In this document: positions 40,101 to 54,200 of the stretch, one piece after another | Position numbering within the stretch: position 1 is the first letter of the stretch | How the letters are laid out: each line of letters opens with the position of its first letter | From: Neelides folsomi | Lineage: Eukaryota > Arthropoda > Collembola > Neelipleona > Neelidae | NCBI GenBank assembly: GCA_034687125.1 | Contig: JAQGBZ010000035.1 | Coordinates: 186,001-250,000, forward strand | Direction of reading: 5' to 3' | Length of the DNA stretch: 64,000 nucleotides | Position numbers and translations under genes: made by a program | Notes under the pieces: model-generated | Seen by the model: only the letters and a program-made list of their open reading frames with translations | Database searches by the model: none | Told to the model about the DNA's origin: nothing

Positions 40101-43100
40101 GTGAGGAATGAAGTGGCTGTCAGCGGGCCTAAGTCATATTTAATTAGGAGCCAGAGCAGAAAACGAGCTCACCTGTCACCCGCCATTAGGTTATTTCCTC
40201 CATGATAGATTTGTTCGAGAAAGACCCTGCAGGGAAATCCGATTATTTACCCATTACGTGCAACAACGCCCGGGAGTTACATTCCGCTGACATTAAACTA
40301 CCTTTTACACGTAACGACGTTCACCAAATCCTTCTCAATTTAAGGCCAGACCTCCCGAACCTCTAACTAATTTCAACTATGACTTTCTCAAGTCTGGCAC
40401 AAAAAACAAAACCATAACTAAATACATATCCATAGTACCTAGGTATAATAATAATAAGGTCTTAATTTTTATGTATTTTAGAGGATGAGAGAATATGCAT
40501 GCAAGATTGATGATTTTTTTGAAATGAACCTAAAGTTAATGAAATAATGATAAAATCCAATGTTTCATTTAATATTCCCAGAACCACATTAAATTGATAA
40601 GATTTTAATTGGCAACTATAAAATCCATTTTATAGTCTCGACTCTCGAAGCATTGTATGTACACAGAAAGGTGAGTATTCATATCTAAAATCATTTATGA
40701 GTTACATAGTTGGACCAACGCGGGTATCAAATTGTGACTAGTAGCAATAAAATGCGGATTCAATTAGACTTGTACTACTCTGTATGTAGGTACTGTAATA
40801 GGTAGTTAAATGGCTACTACAATAGTCCTTACAAGTTTTTTTCCCTTCTCCTCTCATTAGAAGTGGTGGAGTGGAAGTTGTGAATATGGTAATTCCAACT
40901 CTTGTTGAACATTATTGAGGGTGTAATAACCAAAGTTAAAATTCCTCTTTCTTGACCTCTTCTCTGTAAAACATGTTTTGTAGCCATTTAATGAACCTTC
41001 CTTTCATCACCAATTAGTCTCCGACATGAAAAGAGACAAGGGGGAAAGGACGACGCTCGTCCTATAAGTGCATATTTACTACTACAAGACACGTCGCCCT
41101 ATCCACTCGCTCAATAACAACTTTTAAACTCTATATCATTAACGGGCATTTTAACATCGAGAGCCGTTGCGGACAATTTGGAGCCGTAAAGTTTTCAAGC
41201 CTCGCCCAGGAGATTTCCATCGGAGAACCATCATGATAATGTGAGAGTAATCTACATCTAATCGTTTTTCTATTATACCTACACATTAATACCTGTACAT
41301 GTGTTCAGCTAGGCATTTGAGTGAACTAATATGTTCCTAAGTACCTTCCTCAGACTTTTCCTACTTTATTAGCTATGTTTATTCCCTTCAAATAATACCG
41401 ACTTATTGGATTTTGAAACATGTTGGGAAAATGAAGTCTATTTACTAACTTACAATTAGTAAATAATATACCTAATAAATATGTAGGTATGGAAAATATG
41501 AAATCGTGACCACACTATACAGTCCTGTCTGCAAAGGGACGAAGGCTTTAATTTGGAACAGCTAGTATACAGCCTGTATCGTACATTTAAACAGGTGAGA
41601 CATTGGAGGTTGACGGGAAGTTTTGAACGGTGTCAACGTGTGAGAAAAACGAAGAACCTCTCGTAAAGGTTTGTGGGAGGTTAAATGTGTATTTACTACC
41701 CGGACCGGGCGGAGAAGACGGGCCAGACGGAGAATTACACGGAGTTGGAAGTACTAATTGACCGAGCGGCTCTCCTCGTTGACGGCGGTTCAATTGAGGG
41801 AATTGATGGGAAAGGTGGTGGGTCAAGGGACCCAAACTCATCCATTCACACACACCGCGGAGACTTTGGGGGAGGTTTGAAGGAAACGGATTTTGAGGCC
41901 CATTGAGAAAAATCCCTCTTATCACGTCCCGGTCACTTCGTGATGGGCAATGGAAGTGTGTAGGAGTGGGTTTCTGTTCCCAACGCACTTCGAGTGTCTG
42001 AGATATGGCCATAGGAGGGACGCGTAGTAATATCTACTTAATAATATACAAATGATATTTGACCGTGGAAAAACTCGACGGTTTCTGTTGTTTTTTTTCC
42101 TGTGTGATACGTGTAATTTGAGGGCTTGAATGGCCCTTTATGTTACTATACTGTCTCTTTTCCCAACAAATTAGTTTCGAAGAAAAAGGAGGCCGTTTAT
42201 TGCAACGGACCACGCGATCTCAAAGGTCTAATTATGTTTATTTTGGACAAGTCGGGGCGTCGTTGGAGGACGGAAACTGACGGATCCTTCGCTCAGGTAA
42301 TTACCGATAGCTCTCCGAGAGACGAATGATTGATTGGGGAGTCTTATTTACTATGTATGTGTGGGTGGCGAGTGGAGGAGGTGAGATTCCACCACTGGCA
42401 GTCCAACGACCCGAAAACTTATTTACGACGACGGGGGAAGTAGAAAAATAAACTGTGCAGCTGAAAATCTCAAATGAATACAAGCGTTTCAATTAGAGTT
42501 AAGTATCCGTGTAAATTTTTAATTGCGCCTCTCTCTCTGTCTGACTCCGGAGTTTCCCCTTCATTCTCCCACTTTCATCCTGTGTGAACATTTTGTTCTA
42601 AAAATTGATTAGCCTGATGCTGCGCGGAGCGTATATCTCTAATATAATAGAGAGATTGCATTATATGAACTCCTCCATTATCATCTGCTTCTCCTCTTAC
42701 CAGATCTCTAAATAAAATTATCCTCCGCTCGGAATCATTTGTCAAAGGCCCCCTCTCCCAACAGGACCACCAGAACTCTCGAGAGGGGAGACGATAACTC
42801 TTCCAGGATCAGGTCACGTCAGACGGGTAGCGAACAATAAACAGTCGCCTTTTAATTCCAAACTCTCTCCACTCATCATCCCCAAGAGGACCAACAACAA
42901 TTCAGGATAATCATAATCCAAATCACCCTCTTCGTTAATTAACTAAACATTGTTCAATTGGTCCGTCACTTCCAAATCACCCCCATTCTCAATGCAGTCT
43001 AATCCTACAAAGTGAATTGTGAATATTTCATTCACAAAACAGAATTCCCTAATTGAATGCCTGTAATGAACTCCTTTAAATTCCAAGATCCTTCACTTTA

Positions 43101-43894
43101 CTCCTTTGATTGGAAATGAATATTTATCGAGGTCTTGTAGTCTCATAGTCATTGTATCGATAGTTAAATTCAACATTATTTTTCATTTGCTTTTTCGTTT
43201 TATAAAAATCATTATAGCTAATTGATGACTTTTATATGATTTCAGATTCCACAAGAAAATTATTTGATATTTGATCATTGAGATTGTTGGTGATAAATGA
43301 TAAATGTGTATCTCTGTTTCCGTGTGCATTTCTCCCACCATGAATGTTACTTGAATCCCAAATCTATCCTTATTCACAATTCACCATTAGAAAAAGAAGT
43401 CAAATTTATTTAATTATGCATTGCCTGGGTATGTTATATAAATGTAAAATCATGAGTTGATTTGTGTGAAATACATACCATGTACATAAAGTAGTTAATT
43501 AACAATTTGTAGTAGGATTTAGAATTTGGTGTGGGGAACGATCCCCAAAATGAACAAGAACTTCATTAACACTCGGGAAGCTCTCCATTAATAAATTTAA
43601 TTCCCTTCAATTAACACTTTCCCTGACCACATGAAAGCGGGGGGCGAAGAATGTTTGGGTTCGAATACTAAATGACTCAAAATGGGGCATTAGCTTTTAT
43701 TAGCCAAAACCTCGAGGAGAATTCAATGAAAATTATACCACTTTGTGCCTCACTAACTTTAACCAGCTCTCTGCCGTCAAACTTTGAAATAATTCTATAA
43801 ACTCCAACTTACCTTTAAACACCCTCTGCCTCATTTACACATGCAATTACATTTCTGTCCTGACCATCAACTTGACCTAATAAAAATAATATAT
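37164..43894. other. Gene-free spacer between homeobox genes, first part
   Basis: No supported gene. A 141-codon frame at 41587-42012 (-) is rich in serine and proline and opens at MAISQTLE, but it has no recognisable domain or splice evidence. Stretches of AT-rich and mixed composition alternate on a scale of about 1-2 kb, for example AT-rich at 37.0-38.7 and mixed at 38.7-40.4 kb. This pattern might mark regulatory modules, but that is inference. Confidence 0.45.
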
Positions 43895-44315
43895 ACTACT
43901 CCTGAGCACGGGAGTTGTCAAAATCCCTTTTACGACTACCTTGCATTCTTTTCTCAAATTATTCATTATATCACATTTTGCACTTTAATTAAACATTATT
44001 TATTCGAAAATATAATATAAATTGAAATTAACAAAAGATTTTAAATGAAATTAAAACTTTAACTATAAGAAAAATCTAATACTTGGTAACGTCACCCCTA
44101 GCTTTAATTTGCTCACGGGTTATCTGAAGTATAGAAGAGACAAATCTCTGACAAGTTTAATTTAAAATCTTTTGTTAATTTCAATTTATATTATATTTTC
44201 GAATAAATAATTATTAATTAAAGTGCAAAATATGATATACTGAATAATTTGAGAAAAGAAAGAATGCAAAGTAGCCTTAAAAGGGATTTTGACAACTCCC
44301 GCGCTCACAAGTAGT
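43895..44315. mobile_element. Mariner-like deletion derivative with long terminal inverted repeats
   Basis: The left arm (43895-44042) and right arm (44161-44315) are imperfect inverted copies about 150 bp long. Both contain the shared block GGGAGTTGTCAAAATCCCTT and end in CTACT-type termini next to TA. The unique centre, read on the minus strand, carries the last 25 codons of a transposase-like frame (44076-44153). The arms differ at a number of bases, so the copy is not fresh. A non-autonomous Tc1/mariner-class element is the best reading. Confidence 0.75.
44076..44153 (-). pseudogene. C-terminal stub of a mariner-type transposase
   Basis: The minus strand encodes SSILQITREQIKARGDVTKY followed by TAG, preceded by CQRFV. 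It lies between the inverted arms of the 43895-44315 element, where the end of a transposase gene would be expected. The catalytic DDD/DDE part is missing. Assignment to mariner rests on position and TA-flanked ends; the C-terminal peptide alone is not diagnostic. Confidence 0.4.
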
Positions 44316-45104
44316 AATTTATTTTTAATAAATACCTCTATTATATATCCGTATATCCTAAATACATACATACCTATTTGCTATTCTAACAGCATTAATA
44401 TTTTTTAAAAAAATTCTGATTTGGCATACGACATCAATAATAAAATAAAACTTATAAATAATCAAAAAATAATCATTTGTTTATATACCATAATGGTAAA
44501 AAATGGCAGGAATATTTATATAAATAAAAAATAGAAGAAATGTGTTGATTTGGATTTGAACAATTTTAGCTGCCGTTTTTTATTTGAACTCTGCTTGGTC
44601 GTAAGAGGGGAACGCAAACTTTAGCTCTCCCTATCAGGAGTCAACTGCAAATGGGAAATGAAGTTTTATAACATTGCGTTAGAGGGTCTTTCCAACCCTA
44701 AGCCGAGTTTGAATAAACTCAACAAATATATTATTTATTACTCTTTCCCCTCTTTCCATTCCTCATAAAAAACAGAGTAAAGTTTGATCTTTCACTCAAG
44801 AACAATTAAAGGTGCTAGTGAAAAATGGTACACAATAAAATGTAACATTTTGCTAATTTAATAAGAAAATTAAAATGTTCATTTACATCTTTTTAAGTTT
44901 AAAGGAAATGGAATGGCAATGGAATGAATTCATGCTCATGATGAAACGATTAACATTTTGAGTTTATATGTAAAATATGAGGTAAAGTGAGAATTTGAAA
45001 TTGAATAGGAATTCAGATTTACGGCAGCTCTAGTTTCAAAACCGGTCGAGGAAAAGCATACATCTATAAGCATGTATTTATTTAATCGTAAGTATTTACA
45101 AGTA

Positions 45105-45268
45105 CAGGGTGGGCCTTAAAGTTCCAGGCATTTATAATATAACGAATAATATACTACACAAGAGCATAAAGACTTGCGCTCCCTTTGTTCAATATTAGAC
45201 GAGGGGTCGCGCAAACCATTATGCTCTTGGGTAGTAAAAGCCTGCCTGGAACTTTAATGCCCACCCTG
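45105..45268. mobile_element. 164-bp TA-flanked MITE (Tc1/mariner type)
   Basis: The left end CAGGGTGGGCCTTAAAGTTC and the matching right end (reverse complement at 45243-45268) share about 26 bases with one mismatch. Both sides are bounded by TA (45103-45104 and 45269-45270), the signature of a Tc1/mariner target duplication. The interior folds again: AAGAGCATAA near the left pairs with TTATGCTCTT near the right. It has no coding capacity. Confidence 0.85.
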
Positions 45269-48200
45269 TACTAATATGATTGTGAATGTGTAAAGAGATG
45301 ACAAATTATTTTTGAATGGGAAAATTCGAAAATAAGCATTTTACTCTGACGTGCTGCAAGAGATGGGAAATATGAAACTCAAAAACTTTTGCCATGCATT
45401 CATAGAATTTGTCGTGTTAAATTCAACGAATGGGATTTTGAATCTTATTATTAAATACACGTTCATTTCAAGTTTATTTGGCAAAGTTTGTTTCTATTTC
45501 ACCCATTGTTCCGCTAACAAGCCCCAATTACATATTTAAGTTTTTCATACAACAATTGAAACTACATTAGGGATTTTACATATGCGGATACTTAAGTTAC
45601 ACAACATTGAATTTGTTATTTAGAATCATTATGTATATATATATATACATTTTGGTATATTCTAATGAAATGAACATGTCTATGGACGAGTATAGTCGAT
45701 GAATTATATAGGGGATCTCGTTATTAAATGCTCACTTAAAATCGTCTACCTTTTCATGAAGCTGACTGACTACCTTTGAATTTGTGAGCAAAGCGATGAA
45801 GTTTCTTCCATTTTGAACTGATGGGAAAGGAGAGGAGAAAGAACTCTGGAGCTCATTAAGCCTCAATTGATTTTTATTGTGCCAACGAGAGTCAAGCACG
45901 TATGCACTTATGCATTTTAATATACCTCGTTCATAAGCATAGCCTCCTTATGTGGCTACTTGATGGACTTATGGGGATGTTCAACCTATCATGTTTAAAT
46001 TAATATACGGCGATGATGGTTTGACAGAAAAGTCTGAGCTCATTCAAACATACGGAGACATTTATAAATCATTCCATGCATATATTAATGCTGGTCTTTA
46101 TATGGTCACGATCTCTCAGGTAAGTAAATTACCTCGGCAATATATATATTATATACATACATGTACTGTATACAAAGAGGTTCGAAATTCTTCCAATGAG
46201 CTTCCTCAAATATTAACAACTCTTCTCCATAAGGAGAACCCGCAAAAATTGTTGGGGAAACATCTGCGGACAGCCATCGTATTTAAAAAGAAACCAGTGG
46301 ACTGACGTATTATGATGATTCTACCTTTAAATACATCATTTGACAAAGAGTTAATGGAAGGAAATAAATTGGAAAGGGGAAATTCTTGATGAAATTCGCT
46401 TCGTTTAAAATGGGCATAAATAAATCAGGAAGATTAATTTAATAATGTTAAATGGTGACATCCCAGTTGGGCCAACGAGGTTTTTAAAGGAGAAATTTCC
46501 TTTTCAGCTCCCAATCTCCTCTGAGAAACGGAGGGAAATGAGCTTCGTTATAATGGGAGCGAAATTAAAAAGGAGTCTTCTACTAATTAATGACTCCCCC
46601 ATTCTCTTCTCATTACCCACTCCTCAATTTCCCAAATTTATCGCCTTACTCTCAGCATATGTGAACTCCCTCGTCAATGAGCTGTATTCCCCAATATTTA
46701 TCATCTTTTCCATTCAGACAACGTATTTTTGATCATGCGGTTCTTTGGCTCCCTTCATTCACCTCCATGTAATCTGTACGTGGAGGGGGGAACTCCGAGA
46801 TTGACCAACAAAACACACTTTCTTTCCCCTATCAATCCCTGAAACGTAACCCCAATTTTTAATGAGTCTTAAATTTTCTCATTAAATATAAAAATTGTAA
46901 TCATTATCCTTTTTCCAGCGTCCAATTACTCGTGTGGTCAGTTACGGAGGGTCGTTAATTATAAATTAGCTGAATGGACGAGGACCGAGAGCGTCATTTA
47001 TTCTTATTTGACTCTCGATTAACTCTAGAGCTTCCTTACATAAATTGAAAGACAATGTCCAGTCGCAATTGAATATGATCCGTATATTATGCAAAATTAC
47101 TTGGGTTTATTCATATCCTTATATAGTAAACATATAAATAAGAATAGATCCACACAATGATATATTTTTCGTTCAATCACTTCCACCATTGACTTTTCAT
47201 TTAGTCTGCGTAAATAAAGTAAACTACCTATTGTATATACAGATACATAACTCTGTATTAGTATATCCCCGAAATGGGAAATTTGTAAATTATAGAAAGC
47301 CTTTCATTTGTCGTGATCGTCGTATAAAGAGGATTGATTTCATGTGTTGTTCAATTGTGAGGGGATAAATCATTTGACCCTCTGGATGACTGAATCTACG
47401 GATCATGACGGGGCATAAATCTGTAGTGGAGAAGATGAATGGAAATTAAAAGAGGCTGGCACATGTAGAGAAACGAGGGGAGGCTCCGTAACTCTCAAAA
47501 CCCTCCGCAACTCGACGACTCATTTATGAAATACGAATGAAGTTGGCCAACGAGAGCAAGTGGCTATAACAGATTTTTGAATACATTATTATCTCATGTT
47601 CAGATTGGACCATGCGGCTTCTTATAATTCATCCTGTCACTTTGAACTCTTAAATCTCGACGAACTAATTCACATTCAAAGATTACAAGCCAATTGCCCT
47701 GCTCACATTAACTCGGCCGTTTAGACTCATACACATTCATATTCACGTGTCTAACGGTCGAACTAAACAATTTTTTACATTTTCAAATACTCAATAAATT
47801 TATAAAACCCTAATCACACCGCCATATATTTATCCTTTCTCGTCAAGGTGGCTAATGGTTACTATGAGAAATTCATTTACTAGTCCACAATTTTTAATCA
47901 TTTTTACTAATATCAACCAATACCTTTGCATATACTCTACATAAATACTAACATTAAGTAGTAAACAATTAAAAAATGTCGTTTTGTATACCCATGTATT
48001 CCTACAATTAGGATTTGCATGTAAATATTGGATTTACTGATAGTTCGCACGTTAATGTTTAGTCGTCTGGAATTCGAAAAGAGTTTAGGAATTGTAATTA
48101 GAGTCATTTATTTGTCTGCACCAAAGCCTTAGAGATTGGCAGAGTTAGAATGAATGGTAAATGTATTCGTATCGAGAGGTTCCCTGGAGAGTTCCGAATG

Positions 48201-51200
48201 ACGAGTGGTGGGGATTTGTCAGAAGATAATTATCCGAACCTCGCCTCCTCATTCCGCATTCACCTCACATGAGCTAATTAGAAAAAAAGCGAGACTCTCC
48301 ATTAAATCAGTCAATCCGGACCGGTGTTGCAAAAATCCCAATTGATTGGAATATATGACTCGCTGCCAACCGCTGCTTTGCTATTCCCAAACTAATCATC
48401 TCTCTCATAATGAGGTTCTCAAAGACGGAGAAGTTGTTTAAATAGTAATTCGATCCCTTCGTCGCTCACAGCCTTCCTCACAAGGCTATGTGACTATCTT
48501 CTTCATTTAAAATAAAAATGGTCTTAAAAGAGGAATAAATCCTCTTAAACTAAAGACGGATGATTCTTCATTTACAAATGTCTTTCCTGGGTGTGTATGG
48601 AGAGTCGGCAGAGCTTCAAACACCCTTCCACTCCAATTCCATTTTCTCGGCATTTTCCTAATATCTATGTCTTAATAATGGGAGAGGAAATGTGCGAAAC
48701 GTGAGGAGATTTGGCTCAATTCTCCCCATTTATTTTGACAGCGTGTGTCTCTTTTGTTGAGTGGTCCTCTTAGTCCCTCAAATTGCTCCTCTTGAGAGGT
48801 TTTTTCTCCTCGGATTCCTCGAATATTCATACGGCCAAGTGGGAGGGGGAGGAGACAGATTCAATTTCTTAATGGGAGCAAATTCGAGATGAAGGAGCGC
48901 CGCGGCATTCCTCTCCCTCATCATTAACCCAGGAATTTGGTTTTGATCAGGAGCGGGTCAGGTTTAATTGATTGGGCTGAGGCCATCGGCCGAGAATTAA
49001 GGGACTTCCTCTCCTATAACTCCGGCTGTCATCAGGGGCTCAAACCTTTTGCTGCCGAGGGAAGGTTGAGGTGTGTGATTTGAAATGGATTTCTCTCCCC
49101 TTCGTTACGCTTTGATTTGCCGTGGCGGGTCGGGAGAAATCATAATGACATCTTCATTCGAAAGATGTTTTTCAGCCCTCCTGCCGTGCTCCCTTCTTCT
49201 CCAATACTATTATGGATCCTCCACTCTTCTTTTACTTCAAAAGAAGGGAAGAATGGCTTTATGCAGATGAACATTGAAATGAGGAGCCACTGGGAAAACC
49301 ACAATGAAAAAACAACACATTCACGAATTCTCTTCAATTCACTCAATTCACCTCAATTCCGAGTCGGGGAAATGGAATTAACCCTGGTGACAGCCATCCT
49401 CATTTCCATATCGAATACTCAATTATTTAAACCTATTATTATAATCCTCTCATCCACATATCTGACGACAGAGCAATGTCCGAGAAGGGTGAAAAACTTT
49501 CGGTGGATTTATCATACATGTACGATACGACCCAACCGCACGTTCAAACAACTCCTCCAAATATATTACAATTGAATCAAAGTTCATAAAATTAAATTAA
49601 AAAATTCATAATTCTGTATATTTATTTGCCAACAATGGATTTTTAATGTTAAACTCCTCTTTATTGTCACTTGGACAGTATCGAGAGAATTTGAAGTGTT
49701 GTGGGAAAAAGCAATTAAAACGAGGTTCCGAAGGATCGGCGTTGTTTATGGGAGTAACGAGGAGACGTTGAATCTCTGAGTTATAGGCAGACGAGAAACG
49801 ATTATCATGGAAAAAATGGTCGAGAACAATGAGGGCCTAGAGGGTGAATGTTTTAAATTTTGTGTGGTTTGCCTCGAGGCGAGAATGAAATTTTCTTGTG
49901 GGTGGCGAAAATGACTTCATTTCCACTCGGATTAAAAGGCTCTGATGGTTCGATGAAGCGTCGGGTGGCTAGTTATCCATAGGGAAATCCCCCTCCTCCC
50001 ATATCATCTCATCTCCTCAGATTTATGTCTCATTATCATTAGATGATAGCATCGCAGCCAATAGCCTTCTTCACACGCAGAGACGACACTTGGTCGCTAA
50101 TAAGTAATAGGGCGGGTTTTTGATTAGCGGCAGTGGGGAGACCGCAGGGACCGCACACCACCAACCTACCCAACGTCGTGGATCAACGTCTTTCCCGCAA
50201 TTGTCCCAAGCGGAGGCTAACAGATTTTAAATATGAGAATAAATCAATTTCGTCACGCTTACTGTCAACTTCTATGCCCATCTTTGTAAATCCAAGACTC
50301 TGGCAGACTATCAACCTCCCTGTAAACCTTTTTCTCTTCTCCGAGACAATAATGCGGTTCTCGATATTACAAAATTTATGGATTGATGTGAAACAACATT
50401 TTTATTGTTTAACAAACATCGTGAGCAATTTAACTTTTTCACTGATCCTTTTTTCATTTAAAACTTTTAATCAAATTACAAATTTCATTTGTGTAAATTT
50501 GGTTGCTCTTTTGCTATACAGACAATATTCTAATTAAACTTTACATAACTGAAAAATAATTAAGAGAATTTTATTACATATAAGGTAATAAATAATAAAT
50601 GTATAAGAATGTATATAATAAATTGGCATTTTCTTCTAAATGAATTATTAAATTATATTGATTTACATGTGATAATAAACTTGACATAACTGTGAACTGT
50701 GTTCAACTAACCTAAGTAATCTTAACATATTAGGAACAAATAATCAAAAATATTTTTGCTTTGTAAATTCTGATACACATTTACATAGTTATAGGATACA
50801 TGTATTGCCAAATAATCTGATTGAAAGATCAGCGGAAATTATTTTTTGATCCATAAAATTAAATTGAACTTTCTCTATCTCTTTAAATCATTATTACATA
50901 GGTAGTTAGATTGGTTGAGCGAGTAATTGTAATTACATAAAAATTTCAAGATTCAATTTGGCAATTTGACGAGGGGGGCGTATCTGGAAACGATTTAGAA
51001 AATGGTATCTGATTAAAATTAAAATTGGTCTTTTATGGAAATAATTAGTGAATATTTGACAAGAGAGTGGCGGGGTTCTTTGAGATTGGGATTTGTAATT
51101 AAATAGGAAGAGAGATGGTCGTCGAGGAGGTGACTCTTGATGAGATTGGTGGATGTGAGAGAAGAGGCATCTAATTAAGTTGTTCAGACCAGGTGGTCTT

Positions 51201-54200
51201 CTATGGAGACCATCGAAAAGGGGAAGAACGGGAGCCTTTGTTTGCAGAGACACGAGAGGAACAATAACAAAGTTATTAACTGTCCACGCCGCCAGAAAAA
51301 TAAAGTCATCAACCATGGATCCCTTCGACTCCCAAAATTCAAATTATTATTAATTTTCCATGAGGGTTGGGAAAAGGGTGGCCGCGGGTCCATCACATTA
51401 CAAATGTGTATGAAAAAGAGCGGCTAGAAGCACCAACGACTATCCTTTAAATTATGGGTTCAAAGTGCTATAAATTGGGCAAAAAGGTCGAACAGAAACC
51501 CAAAGATATAATAGTAATAGATTCAATAAATACACATGAGGATTTAAGGTATTACAAATAGGGAGTTGTACAATATAGCGAGCATCAACGTGGTCGTAAT
51601 ATTAGATGGAACAGAGAATGGGTCATGTCAGGGCCTAATAGAGAGCTGAGAGGGATGAAATGAGCGATGACTCCATTCAGCTTATTGTTTATCATATGTA
51701 CATTTCCTTGTCCTTGTAGTCGCTGTTGGGCCTAATCGCGGTGCAATTAGGGAAAAGAACAATTGGATGAGAGGAAATGAGAAATGTTTACGGGACGGTC
51801 GGTGGGACAATTTGATATTATTTGAGTAGTAAAAGGAAATTAATAGCAGTCGGCGTCTCTCTCAATTACATTTAAATTAATTCCACTTTTGTGATGAACG
51901 GAGGGGGTGAACTTCCTCCTCCTCCTGTCGCATAATTACCCTCAGAAACAAAAAAGGAGTCAATCAAGCCGCCGCACAGTTTGCGACGTATTTATTCAAT
52001 CCCTGGAGGACACCCTGGCTCTCCTCAGTTAATGGGATAAACTTTAATGATATCATTCCTCACAAAGATTACTCAGGTAATTGAGTTTAATCACTCGACT
52101 TCCTCTCCACTCATCCCGTCTGTCTCATTGAGGGTCCCCCGCCTTCCACGCCGCTGCCTCCGAACTCTAATTGATTCTTTTTTCAAAAAATTCCCACCGG
52201 CTTCAGACCCCCTTCAGCTTACACACAAACTCTTCTCACTCAAAGAGAGTAATCCCCTCTTCACGCACCAACACTCACCCCTAATATTTATAATAACTAG
52301 ACTTGAATAATTATGTCACTAATGCTCTATTACACAATACATCTGTCTATCATACAAATAGTATTTGATGACTCTTTGACATTTTGGACTCTTTATTTTT
52401 CAAAATGTCGTATTTATGTCCAGGTGAAAGAGATAATAAATTATAAGCATGTAAAACAGTTCCCATTATTTATTATACCTTATTGACAAGGATCGACAAG
52501 CTCTTATGGTCAGGTCCGACGGAGAAAAATGAGCATTTTAAATAAACAAAATCTTGATCATTTGGTGATTAAATAATTTTGATAAGAAAAATTAATAATT
52601 TTTAAAATTAAAACTATTGATCTTTCTTCCACCCATTCTCCGCCCTTTTTTTAATATTTTCAAGCGTCTGACCTGAAACATAGAGCGTCGGACCTAAATT
52701 CCTATCTTAAAAATAATTTCTATTAATTGAGCTCCGACGCAATAATGTTGTTTGTCGTTCTCTGCCTTATTGTATTAATATTATGAGAATTATTGCAAAG
52801 TTATTAATTAAATATTTATCAAATATCAACATTATGTAACTAACGAATGAGTAATGAGCATGTTTATAATAATATTTTTTAACAAGAGGAAGATAAATTA
52901 TTAAATTAGTGATAGACTAAATAACCTTTGTACGAGTACATACACAGAGTATTGGGGAAAATAAATAATAAATGTACGGAAATATCAAATATCTCTGTAA
53001 TATTCCCTGTATATTTGGTAATAAGAAATCTTTGAGTATCATTTTCTATGTCATGTAATATTACATAAAATAAAAAGTTGGACGTTTTATATAAAAAAAG
53101 GAATTTAAATTCCGAAAAGATATGTTGCATTAATGTATGAGAATTGAGATGTGAGTGGTCGGTCAAGTAAAAAGAGATTGTTGGGAAATGTATATTTTCG
53201 TGCTGGCAGAAGTGTTGTCGGTGCCACACAGAAGACACACACACACATGAGCTGAGGTAAGTACTACGTTTCTTCCCATCATTTACTTCATGATGAGTCG
53301 GCTTCCGATCTCAAATTTTAGGGAATTATCCAATGGAATCAAGTCCCTTCAATAAGAGGTTCCGATCCCACCGAAGGAGATGCCAAACATGAAGAAGAGA
53401 TATGTAATTTAATGTACATATTATTTCTCAGGTTATCAGTGATCTAGTACAACAATCGTGGTGGTTCAGGCCTACGTGCATTACATAACACACACAACAA
53501 ATCTCCCCACCACCTCGATCATCTTCTTATCTGGCCATCGAGAATTGTTAGATTTATTGGCTCCACTTTTTCTCTCGCTTTCACATCTGCTCCTCTCCTA
53601 CTGACTTACGGAAGGGGCGGGAACTCCATCCCTCACAATTTAAAGACTAACAAAAATGACCACTTTACGGGGAAGTTCATCTCAAGAGCCAATTTTATTA
53701 TTTTATTAGACGCTCTACTGCAGACGCGCTTATGTTTGCCCTATCCCTAAGTGCAAAAGGAAGCTCTTATAATATGAGTGTGAAGAATAAGTGCTGCAGT
53801 AAAGAGAATCAAAACTTTCTACTTCTGATCATAATGACATGTATTTTCTCATTGTTATCCGTTTATTGCTAAATTAGGCTTTGCTAACTATGCAAATTCA
53901 TTGTCCCATTTGTAAGATATTTGGCAATTTGAGCGACTGAATTGAAATTTGTAACGATAAGAAGAAACTTACATATTTATACCGATCATACATAAATACA
54001 TATCCAGACATATGTAGTATATTAAAATAAATAGGAAGATATCCCATATAAAATGCAATATACTTTCTGTGTGGGCGCGAAGGAAAGTAGTAGAAAATGA
54101 ATCCTTCAAATGTGAATGAGAATAAATGGTCGGCGATTATACAAAAGCCTTGTTATTTCTCGCATGCAAATCAAATAGAAAGTTACCTCATTCTCACGTG

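Noticed and set aside
41587-42012. 141-codon Ser/Pro-rich frame on the minus strand
   Set aside because: No domain, no splice partner, and low-complexity composition.
43668-43685. GGTTCGAATAC, like a tRNA B box
   Set aside because: No D arm or acceptor stem in the surrounding 80 bases.
49117-49575. 152-codon frame on the plus strand
   Set aside because: Overlaps other open frames and shows no protein-like motif.
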